Below, in pieces: positions 1 through 5,818 of a stretch of 7,952 bases of DNA (its first letter is position 1; each line of letters starts with the position of its first letter). A program made the translations under genes and the position numbers. Source of the stretch: Pirellulaceae bacterium (lineage in GTDB: Bacteria; Planctomycetota; Planctomycetia; Pirellulales; Pirellulaceae); the NCBI GenBank assembly GCA_030744095.1, contig JASLRF010000005.1, forward strand, positions 1 to 7,952, given 5' to 3'. The notes below the pieces were generated by a model. That model worked only from the letters and a program-made list of their open reading frames with translations, did no database searches and was not told the DNA's origin.

Positions 1-1
1 G

Positions 2-133
2 GTCAGCCGGTTGGGCAAAGTCGAGTCGACTGCCGACATAGATGCATTTGCCGACGACCTCGCTGCCGCAATTCGCCCTTTTAACACTGTCGATCTCTGC
101 AATCCTGCGAGGCGGAATATGTACCCCTATTAG
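2..133 (+). CDS. C-terminal fragment of an unidentified protein, possibly class V aminotransferase / cysteine desulfurase-like (5' end outside window)
   Basis: An open frame enters from the left edge and ends at TAG (131-133), giving 43 residues. It begins with VSRLGKVESTADIDAFADDL, continues with a short Ala-rich helix (AAAIRPF), and ends in a polar tail finishing MYPY. A Leu-Gly pair followed by a Thr/Glu-rich turn and an 'xxIDxFADxL' helix resembles the extreme C-terminus of pyridoxal-phosphate class V aminotransferases such as NifS/IscS/SufS, where a strand ending in 'LG' precedes a last amphipathic helix. That is the best guess, but no catalytic residue is in view and the match is short. 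Third codon positions are mostly G or C, as in the confident genes here, which supports real coding. The stop lies 357 bases before the next plus-strand gene, so it is probably not in the same operon. Confidence 0.45.
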   Translation, partial: VSRLGKVESTADIDAFADDLAAAIRPFNTVDLCNPARRNMYPY

Positions 134-336
134 GTGGTGTCGGGCGTGCGGCTGGACTTAAGATGAGTTGAGACGAAGGAGATGAACTCTTCCTTTTCAG
201 CTGTATCGAGGAGGGAATCCAGCCGCTGGCTTTCCGCCGAGCGCCCACTGGCACGAACGCGAAAGCGGACTCCGACGACGAATTTATGCCACAAAATCGT
301 TTGGTCGCCGACAGTGCGCTTGACCCGCCAGAACAC
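130..336 (-). CDS. Doubtful small hypothetical protein (68 aa), convergent with the left-edge gene
   Basis: This minus-strand frame runs from a GTG (336-334) to TAA (132-130). I do not recognise the protein. It is basic in its first half (many Arg and Lys, with Trp-His and Val-rich patches) and has an acidic helix-like stretch near the end (DSLLDTAEKEEFISFV). There is no signal peptide and no membrane segment. In favour of coding, third positions are rich in G/C and the frame overlaps the stop of the left-edge gene by four bases (TTAG), a common tail-to-tail arrangement. Against it, the start is GTG with an in-frame stop just two codons upstream (345-343), the ribosome binding site is poor (only AAAGAAAC precedes it), and it resembles no family I know. 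It could be a small gene, a decayed remnant or chance. Confidence 0.28.
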   Translation of the reverse strand: MFWRVKRTVGDQTILWHKFVVGVRFRVRASGRSAESQRLDSLLDTAEKEEFISFVSTHLKSSRTPDTT

Positions 337-349
337 GTTTCTTTAACAT
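320..349 (+). promoter_or_regulatory. Candidate sigma-70-like promoter for the DUF1549/DUF1553 operon
   Basis: TTGACC at 320-325 matches five of six bases of the -35 consensus. After an 18-base spacer, TAACAT at 344-349 matches four of six bases of TATAAT. Transcription would begin near 356 and leave a leader of about 135 bases before the ATG at 490. The element overlaps the 5' end of the doubtful minus-strand frame. Planctomycete promoters are poorly defined, so this is only a pattern match. Confidence 0.22.
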
Positions 350-377
350 ATTGAGATGCATTGATGAGTGTGTCGTG

Positions 378-410
378 CTAATGCACTTGGCCAGTCGCCG
401 CTAGCATTAG
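378..410. repeat. Perfect 7-bp inverted repeat in the leader of the operon
   Basis: CTAATGC at 378-384 and its exact reverse complement GCATTAG at 404-410 are separated by 19 bases, with centres 26 bases apart. The arms lie about 80-110 bases upstream of the start codon. They could be the half-sites of a dimeric regulator or the stem of a leader hairpin with a large loop. Seven-base arms can also occur by chance. The rest of 337-489 contains a NotI-type palindrome (GCGGCCGC, 412-419) and nothing else I can assign. Confidence 0.3.
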
Positions 411-489
411 AGCGGCCGCGAAGATCGCGTTCATTTAGTCGCACCCACCGCCCCTGTCACACCCAGAATCTTACGAAAGGCGGCCTCAG

Positions 490-3357
490 ATGGCTTGGCG
501 TCGCACGTTCCGATTCACCCAACGCATTGCGGTATTCACGTTCGTCTGCCTTTTGTTTGGTCAGACTGTCAGCGCGGTTGACCCGTTGCACGTGCGGATC
601 GATCAGCAGGTTGAGCAGGCTAGCCTTGGGGCATTGGCCGGCAATGCAACGGACGGTGAATTCCTGCGTCGCATTTATCTCGACCTGGTCGGCGCCGTAC
701 CACCGGCAGATGTGGCACGTGCCTTTCTAGATGACAAGTCATCCAATAAACGCATCGCTGCCATTGATCGCTTGCTCCAAACGCCCGAGCACTCGCGGCA
801 CTTGGCCGGCGTATTCGATGTCATGCTGATGGAGAGGCGTGCCGAAAAACATGTGAAACGCGCCGAATGGCAAGCTTACTTGTTGAAGTCGTTTGCCGAA
901 AACAAACCGTGGGACCAGCTGGCGCGTGAGATTCTGGGTGCCGACGGTACGGACGAAAAAGTCCGCGCGGCGACGGCGTTCTATCTGTTCCGTGATGGTG
1001 AACCGAACTTGTTGACGCGTGACACCGGTCGTGCCTTCTTCGGCATGGATATGCAATGCTGTCAGTGCCACGACCATCCACTGATCGACGACTACTACCA
1101 GGCGGATTACTATGGCATCTACGCTTTTCTGAGTCGCGGATTCTTGTTTACGGACAAGGACAAGAAAGTCTTCTTTGCCGAGAAGGCCAATGGCGACGTC
1201 ACGTTCACGTCGGTTTTCACAGAAGAAAAGGGCCGAACACGACCGCGGCTTCCAGGCGACGTCCCGATCGACGAACCTGTCTTTGCCGCGGGCGAAGAGT
1301 ACTCCGTGAAACCAGCCGACAAGGTGCGGCCCATTCCCAAACACAGTCGCCGCGCCAAGCTAGCCGAACTGGCGACTAGCGGTGAGAACGATGCATTCAA
1401 TCGGAACATCGTCAATCGGTTGTGGAGTCACATGCTGGGGCGCGGCATTGTCAACCCTGTCGATCTGCATCACCCGCTCAACCCAGCGGCGCACCCGGCA
1501 CTGTTGACCATGTTGGCTAGCGAATTTGTGGCGATGAAATATGACATTCGCGCGTTCCTCCGCGAATTGGCGCTGACGCGAACCTATCAACTGGCGCTGA
1601 GCACGCCGGACAATCTGACGGCGCAGGCCAAGATAGCGGCACAGCAACTGACAGAGCTCGAGCAACAACGCGAAGCGGCTGAGAAGAAACTGGCGTCAGC
1701 CTTCGAGCAGGCATCGGCAGCGCGTAAGGTTTTCAATGCTGCTCAAGCGGTGGCATTGACTGTCGCGGACGAGCACACCAAAGCCAATGGTGTTGTAAGT
1801 ACGACACAGAAAAAAGCGGACGAAGCGGCCAAGAAATTGAGTGACGCCAACGCGGCACTGGCCAAGAACCGGGACATTGCGAAAGCTCTGACAGCTGCGG
1901 CGAAATCAGCCAAACTGGCCGTCGCCAAGTTACCCAAGGAAAAAGAGCTTGCCGCGGCTACGGCTACGATTGCCGGTCGTGCAGACAAGCTAACCAAGGA
2001 TGTGGCTGACGCGGAAAAGAAAGCCAACGATTTGAAGCCAGCCGCAATGTCGACGGCCACGGCACATGAAAATGCCAAGAAAGTGGCAGCCGATGTGGCA
2101 ACTCGCCTGGCAACGGAAAACCAAAAGCTTGCAGCGACGCGTCCAGCCGTACGCAAGACCATCGCTCAAAGAGTGGCCGAACAGTCTGCACTAGCCCAAC
2201 TTGATAGCCGTCTTGCCTTCGCAAACGAGCTTTCCGATCTGGAGAAACTGCAGGCGGCGGCCGATGCAGTGGCATCGACGGTTGCAACAGTAGATGCCAA
2301 ATTGACAAGTGGACGCAAGGAGCTGGAACAAGTCAAACAAGGCATGGTGCCGCTGCAGGCCTTGGTCATCGATGCCAAGGCAAAGCATGACAAGGCGACT
2401 GTCGAGTTGAATCAAGTCATGCAACGGGCGGCAGCCAAACAGGAAGCAGTAAAGCTCGTTGCTGCCGCGGCCGCAGCAACCGAGGTTGCCAGCGGTAAGC
2501 TCCCCAAGGACGCTGATCTCAAGAAAGCGGCCGAAAGCGTCAAGTCCCGCGGCACAGCGCTGGCCAACGAACTGTCTGCCCTGCAGAAGCAACTGGCCGA
2601 ACAACAGAAGATGGCCAGCGCTATGGCAGCGCAACTCGCCGCGACCACGACCCGGCGCGATGCAGCGAACAAGCGGTTGGCTGAACTAACAAAACTGGTG
2701 CCGAGCTATGAAACTCAACTGTCAAAAACCAAAGCGGATTTGCAGCAAGCTGGCAACCTCGTTACGGAGAGCCAAGAGGGACTGCTGAACGGTTGGAGCG
2801 AACGGTTTTTCGCTTCGCCTGTCGTGCCGCTTACTCCTGAGCAGATGGCCTGGAGCCTGATGCAAGTGACAGGCATGATGCAACAGCAGCGCGCCGCTGC
2901 TGTCGCGGAAGTCGATAAGACCTTGCCAGTTGATCCCAAACAGCCAAACGATCCAGTTCGGTTGGCCGCGCGCGAAGTGGCGATCGAGAAAGCTGCCCAC
3001 GCAAAGCTTGTCAAAAACGTCAAGAAATTCGTCGAGTTGTTTGGCCACGCCGGCGGACAGCCGCAAAACAGTTTCTTCGCAACCATCGACCAGGCGTTGT
3101 ATTTTGCCAATGATGGCACGCTGCAATCGTGGTTGAATCCGGGGGCAGGGAATCTGACGGAACGGCTGAACAAACTTGAAGATCCGGCGGCAATCGCCGA
3201 AGAACTCTACATCAGTGTGCTGACGCGGCGGCCCACTTCTGATGAAGTGAACGATGTCATCAGCTACCTGGCGGAACGGCCGAAGGAAAAACCCGCGGCT
3301 GTGAAGGAAATGGCCTGGGGCCTGATGACCTCTGCCGAATTTCGTTTTAGCTACTAG
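490..3357 (+). CDS. Exported DUF1549 (PSCyt2)/DUF1553 (PSD1) protein with large coiled-coil insert
   Basis: This 955-residue protein is of the planctomycete-expanded PSCyt2-PSD1 type; its biochemical function is unknown. Residues 1-29 form a Sec-type signal peptide: a basic start, a hydrophobic core (IAVFTFVCLLFG) and a cleavage site after VSA-29. DUF1549 covers about 34-240 and holds a CXXCH haem-c-type motif (C190-C191-Q192-C193-H194, then DHP), as usual for the family. The first part of DUF1553 is about 288-372, with the signature NRLWSHMLGRGIVNPVD at 309-325. DUF1553 resumes at about 769-955, including LTPEQMAWSLMQVTG and ELYISVLTRRPT, and ends normally (SAEFRFSY). Between the halves, about 378-768 is an Ala/Lys/Glu/Gln-rich, probably coiled-coil insert with no Cys or Trp. 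The ATG is chosen for the signal peptide directly behind it and GAAAGG at 475-480, nine bases upstream. The gene leads a probable operon with DUF1501, 33 bases downstream. Confidence 0.93.
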   Translation: MAWRRTFRFTQRIAVFTFVCLLFGQTVSAVDPLHVRIDQQVEQASLGALAGNATDGEFLRRIYLDLVGAVPPADVARAFLDDKSSNKRIAAIDRLLQTPEHSRHLAGVFDVMLMERRAEKHVKRAEWQAYLLKSFAENKPWDQLAREILGADGTDEKVRAATAFYLFRDGEPNLLTRDTGRAFFGMDMQCCQCHDHPLIDDYYQADYYGIYAFLSRGFLFTDKDKKVFFAEKANGDVTFTSVFTEEKGRTRPRLPGDVPIDEPVFAAGEEYSVKPADKVRPIPKHSRRAKLAELATSGENDAFNRNIVNRLWSHMLGRGIVNPVDLHHPLNPAAHPALLTMLASEFVAMKYDIRAFLRELALTRTYQLALSTPDNLTAQAKIAAQQLTELEQQREAAEKKLASAFEQASAARKVFNAAQAVALTVADEHTKANGVVSTTQKKADEAAKKLSDANAALAKNRDIAKALTAAAKSAKLAVAKLPKEKELAAATATIAGRADKLTKDVADAEKKANDLKPAAMSTATAHENAKKVAADVATRLATENQKLAATRPAVRKTIAQRVAEQSALAQLDSRLAFANELSDLEKLQAAADAVASTVATVDAKLTSGRKELEQVKQGMVPLQALVIDAKAKHDKATVELNQVMQRAAAKQEAVKLVAAAAAATEVASGKLPKDADLKKAAESVKSRGTALANELSALQKQLAEQQKMASAMAAQLAATTTRRDAANKRLAELTKLVPSYETQLSKTKADLQQAGNLVTESQEGLLNGWSERFFASPVVPLTPEQMAWSLMQVTGMMQQQRAAAVAEVDKTLPVDPKQPNDPVRLAAREVAIEKAAHAKLVKNVKKFVELFGHAGGQPQNSFFATIDQALYFANDGTLQSWLNPGAGNLTERLNKLEDPAAIAEELYISVLTRRPTSDEVNDVISYLAERPKEKPAAVKEMAWGLMTSAEFRFSY
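1057..1071 (+). other. CXXCH haem-c attachment-type motif in the DUF1549 domain
   Basis: Codons 190-194 of the DUF1549/DUF1553 protein encode C-C-Q-C-H, followed by D-H-P. CXXCH is the covalent attachment site of c-type cytochromes, and DUF1549 proteins usually carry a CxQCHDHP-like version here. With a Sec signal on the same protein, haem attachment outside the membrane is possible. Whether DUF1549 proteins really bind haem is, as far as I know, not settled. Confidence 0.7.
1621..2793 (+). repeat. Region coding for the coiled-coil insert: two diverged ~190-residue modules
   Basis: Residues 378-768 of the DUF1549/DUF1553 protein appear to be two copies of one module offset by about 190 residues. 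The anchor is KLPK-x3-L, at 480-487 and again at 670-677. Around it the copies align without gaps for about 60-70 residues: an Ala-rich stretch precedes each KLPK, and an R(A/G)xxL turn follows (497-501 and 687-691). A second shared feature is a Leu/Pro break near the end of each copy (L547...P552 and L736...P738). The similarity is at protein level only, not DNA level, so the duplication is old. Low complexity makes the exact borders uncertain. Confidence 0.5.
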
Positions 3358-3390
3358 CTACGCTTTGCTTGCAAACATAGGAATCGAAAC

Positions 3391-4689
3391 ATGAAATGCT
3401 CATACACTTGCAGATCGTCCGACCATTTGCTGGCACGTCGGCAGTTCATGGGCACACTGGCCGGCGGCACCTTGGCCAGTGGTGCCGTCGTTGGAGGACT
3501 GAGTGCCCTGGCGGCTCCGGACGCGTCGAAGCAACTTGCCAAGAATCAGAAACGAGTTCTGGTTGTCAACATGGCCGGCGGGCTGAGCCAGTTGGAAAGT
3601 TGGGATCCCAAACCCGCCACGAATACTGGTGGGCCGTTTCGTGCGATTGCAACTACGGTTCCTGGCACACAGATTTGCGAATTGCTGCCGAAAACCGCCA
3701 GGCAGATGCACCACCTTTCACTGGTGCGCAGCATCAACACGAAAGAAAACGACCATGGAAAGGGTCAATATCTGATGCAGACCGGACGCCGTCGCACGCC
3801 CGCCGGCGACTTTCCGCGGATCGGTGCCGTCGCGGCGAAGGCGTTGAATGACCCCACCAAATCGCTGCCTGGGCATATTGTCATTTCAGCCGGCGGTAGT
3901 GGCGGGCGGAGCAACGATGCGGCCTATCTCGGCCCCGAATTCGCCAGCGTCTCGATGGGCAACGGCAAGCCTCCGCAAAACACCGACCGACCTGCCGGCG
4001 TCAGCGAAACGTCGGAATTACAACGACACGCATTTCGTCGCCGTGTTAATGATCGGTTCGCTCTCCGTCGCCGCACGGCCATGACCGACGCCTACATGGC
4101 GAATTACGAACAGGCGCTCGAGCTGATGAAACAGCGCGACGTGTTTGATGTGTCGAAAGAACCGCAAGCAGACCTCGACCGTTACGGTAAGCATGATTTT
4201 GGGCGCCATTGTCTGCTTGCACGCCGCTTGTTGGAGAATGACATCACGTTTGTCCAAGTCACTCATTCGAACTACGACACACACAACGAGAATTTCAATT
4301 TTCATTTGGAACAGTTGGGTGAGTTCGATTCACCCTTCGCAACGCTCGTTGCCGATCTGGCCGACCGTGGTATGCTGGAAAGCACCTTGATCATCGTGCT
4401 CTCCGAGTTTGGCAGAACGCCAAACATCAATCAGAACTATGGCCGTGACCATTGGGGCACGGCCTGGTCAATCTGTTTGGGTGGTGCGGGTATCCAAAGC
4501 GGTGCGGTCATTGGAAAGACCAACAACAACGGCACCAAGGTCGAGGACCGCGAAGTTGATCACGGTCACCTGTTCCACACTTATATGCAGGCGGTCGGTG
4601 TTGACTCGACCGGTCATTTCGATATCGATGGTCGCGCCATGCCGATTGCAGATCCCTCCTATACTGCGATTGATGAACTTCTGTCCTGA
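3391..4689 (+). CDS. Tat-exported DUF1501 family protein
   Basis: This 432-residue protein is of normal length for DUF1501, a family related to the alkaline phosphatase/sulfatase superfamily; its substrate is unknown. The N-terminus has a twin-arginine signal: A15-R16-R17-Q18-F19-M20, then a Gly/Ala-rich hydrophobic stretch to about residue 42 with an ALA-A cleavage site. Family landmarks appear in order: VVNMAGGLSQLESWDPKP at 58-75 (usually a GGPSQ-type motif; here GGLSQ), NDHGKG at 120-125, the YDTH motif at 295-298 and SEFGRTP at 338-344, followed by GRDHW at 351-355. The conserved Asp/His residues are those expected to bind metal in this fold, although catalysis has not been shown for the family. 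The ATG is preceded by AGGA (3379-3382), eight bases away. It lies between the DUF1549/DUF1553 gene and the WD40 gene; DUF1549/DUF1553 next to DUF1501 is a common planctomycete pairing that suggests a shared role at the cell envelope. Confidence 0.93.
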   Translation: MKCSYTCRSSDHLLARRQFMGTLAGGTLASGAVVGGLSALAAPDASKQLAKNQKRVLVVNMAGGLSQLESWDPKPATNTGGPFRAIATTVPGTQICELLPKTARQMHHLSLVRSINTKENDHGKGQYLMQTGRRRTPAGDFPRIGAVAAKALNDPTKSLPGHIVISAGGSGGRSNDAAYLGPEFASVSMGNGKPPQNTDRPAGVSETSELQRHAFRRRVNDRFALRRRTAMTDAYMANYEQALELMKQRDVFDVSKEPQADLDRYGKHDFGRHCLLARRLLENDITFVQVTHSNYDTHNENFNFHLEQLGEFDSPFATLVADLADRGMLESTLIIVLSEFGRTPNINQNYGRDHWGTAWSICLGGAGIQSGAVIGKTNNNGTKVEDREVDHGHLFHTYMQAVGVDSTGHFDIDGRAMPIADPSYTAIDELLS

Positions 4690-4697
4690 GGATCTGT

Positions 4698-4704
4698 AAG
4701 AGGA
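4698..4704 (+). promoter_or_regulatory. Strong ribosome-binding-site-like sequence before an alternative TTG start
   Basis: AAGAGGA lies four bases before a TTG at 4709-4711 that is in frame with the WD40 gene and follows an in-frame TAA (4697-4699). It is the best Shine-Dalgarno-like match in this gap, though its spacing is short. The downstream ATG (4757) has only a weak purine run (AGAGAAA) before it. The site therefore makes the WD40 start ambiguous. Confidence 0.4.
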
Positions 4705-4756
4705 TTACTTGCAAATCGGTCGTGGCCCAAGCCGCTGGCGCAGAGAAACGTGCCCC

Positions 4757-5773
4757 ATGGACGCCAACCTAGCCGACCCAAAACTGACGCACGTTGCCGA
4801 TCAGTGGAAATATTCGAGCCCATTGATTGCCTGCCGGTTCGACCCGAAGTCGCGGTTCGTGTTTTCCAGCGCGCAGGACAACTCGGTCCAACGCTGGAAC
4901 CTGGAGAACAATGAACCAGTCGTTCTTAAAGCCCACGACAGCTGGGTCCGCGCCATCGCATTCTCACCCGATGGAGAATTCGTGATGACTGCGGGAGGCG
5001 ACGGTCGCATCATCTGGTGGCCTACGGCCGCTGATGCCCCAGAGCCTATTCGCACAATCGACGCCCACCAGGGGTGGATACGGAGTCTGGCGGTGAGCCC
5101 AGACGGGCAGTTTCTGGCCTCCAGCGGCAACGACAATCTGGTCAAACTGTGGCGGATCGATGACAGATCGCCGGTGCGCGTGTTTTCCGGACACGAGAAG
5201 GACGTTTACAGCACTCTGTTCGTCGATGATGGCAAGACACTCATTTCGGGAGATTTGGCGGGAAAAGTCCATCAGTGGGAGATCACAACGGCCAAGGTGA
5301 CGCGGACCTTCGATGCCAAGCAACTGCATACGTACAACGGTGGCCAAGGCGTCGATTTCGGTGGCGTACGAACGTTGTCCATCAGTCCTGATAAAAAGCA
5401 CTTGGCCTGCGGCGGTCTCCACAAAGCGACCAATCCCTTGGGTGCCGTCCACGAACCGCTGGCCCTGGTCTTCGAATGGGAATCACAGAAGCTGGTACAG
5501 TCGCACATTGCCGAAGGTGTCAAAGGCACCGCTTGGCGCGTCATGTTTCACGACCAACCGTTCTTGTGCGGCGCAGCGGGCGGCAGTAGCGGCGGATTCC
5601 TGTTGTTTTGGAAAACGGACCAGCCTAAGGAGTTTCATCGGTTCAAGCTGCCCAATCTTCTCCGTGACATGGATCTGGCTCCTGATGGCCACCGCGTAGC
5701 CACCGCGCATTACGATCGCCACTTGCGAATTAGTCGTCTGGCAGCGAAGGTAGACAAACCGGCAAGCACGTAA
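4757..5773 (+). CDS. WD40 repeat protein, predicted seven-bladed beta-propeller
   Basis: From the ATG at 4757 this is a 338-residue protein made almost entirely of WD40 repeats, a scaffold fold for protein-protein contacts with no expected catalysis. Seven blades can be traced: about 17-58, 59-102, 103-144, 145-187, 200-251, 255-297 and 298-329. Typical features include SPDG or DPK turns and W-x endings (QRWN, KLWR, HQWE, FEWE, LFWK), and A/G-H openings at 59, 103 and 145. Blade 5 is enlarged by a Gly/Pro-containing loop (about 220-235). No signal peptide or membrane segment is visible, so it looks cytoplasmic. An in-frame TTG at 4709 with a better ribosome binding site would add 16 residues (MQIGRGPSRWRRETCP). 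I prefer the ATG because the added stretch is neither propeller-like nor signal-like. It lies 67 bases after the DUF1501 gene (19 if TTG is used), probably in the same operon. Confidence 0.9.
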   Translation: MDANLADPKLTHVADQWKYSSPLIACRFDPKSRFVFSSAQDNSVQRWNLENNEPVVLKAHDSWVRAIAFSPDGEFVMTAGGDGRIIWWPTAADAPEPIRTIDAHQGWIRSLAVSPDGQFLASSGNDNLVKLWRIDDRSPVRVFSGHEKDVYSTLFVDDGKTLISGDLAGKVHQWEITTAKVTRTFDAKQLHTYNGGQGVDFGGVRTLSISPDKKHLACGGLHKATNPLGAVHEPLALVFEWESQKLVQSHIAEGVKGTAWRVMFHDQPFLCGAAGGSSGGFLLFWKTDQPKEFHRFKLPNLLRDMDLAPDGHRVATAHYDRHLRISRLAAKVDKPAST

Positions 5774-5818
5774 GCCGAATTGAAGCCCTTCGCCTCTTCA
5801 AATGCCACAGACTGATTA

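Noticed and set aside
499..525. Twin-arginine signal in the DUF1549/DUF1553 protein (R4-R5-T-F)
   Set aside because: The RRxF resemblance is partial, more Arg residues interrupt the region before the hydrophobic core, and a c-type haem motif would favour Sec export of an unfolded chain. A Sec-type signal is the better reading.
368..730. Plus-strand frame of 120 codons overlapping the start of the DUF1549/DUF1553 gene
   Set aside because: Two thirds of it overlaps the signal peptide and start of DUF1549 in another frame, and its Arg/Ser-rich sequence is typical of out-of-frame reading.
739..1344. Minus-strand frame of 201 codons opposite the DUF1549 region
   Set aside because: It is antisense to a well-supported domain with conserved motifs, resembles no family and has no convincing start signal. 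It is a shadow of the GC-biased codon use.
1743..2162. Minus-strand frame of 139 codons encoding a hydrophobic, membrane-like Ala/Ser/Phe-rich sequence
   Set aside because: It lies wholly inside the coiled-coil part of the DUF1549/DUF1553 gene. The complement of Ala/Lys-rich codons automatically reads as Ala, Ser, Phe and Leu, so the hydrophobicity is an artefact.
1621..2793. SMC/chromosome partition-like protein suggested by the coiled coil
   Set aside because: There is no ATP-binding head, Walker A or ABC signature, and the coil sits inside an exported DUF1549/DUF1553 protein. Any similarity would be compositional.
5780..5801. Possible terminator hairpin TTGAAG-N10-CTTCAA between the WD40 and hrpA genes
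   Set aside because: The stem has only six pairs, four of them A-T, with a ten-base loop and no T-tract after it. It is too weak to call a terminator.
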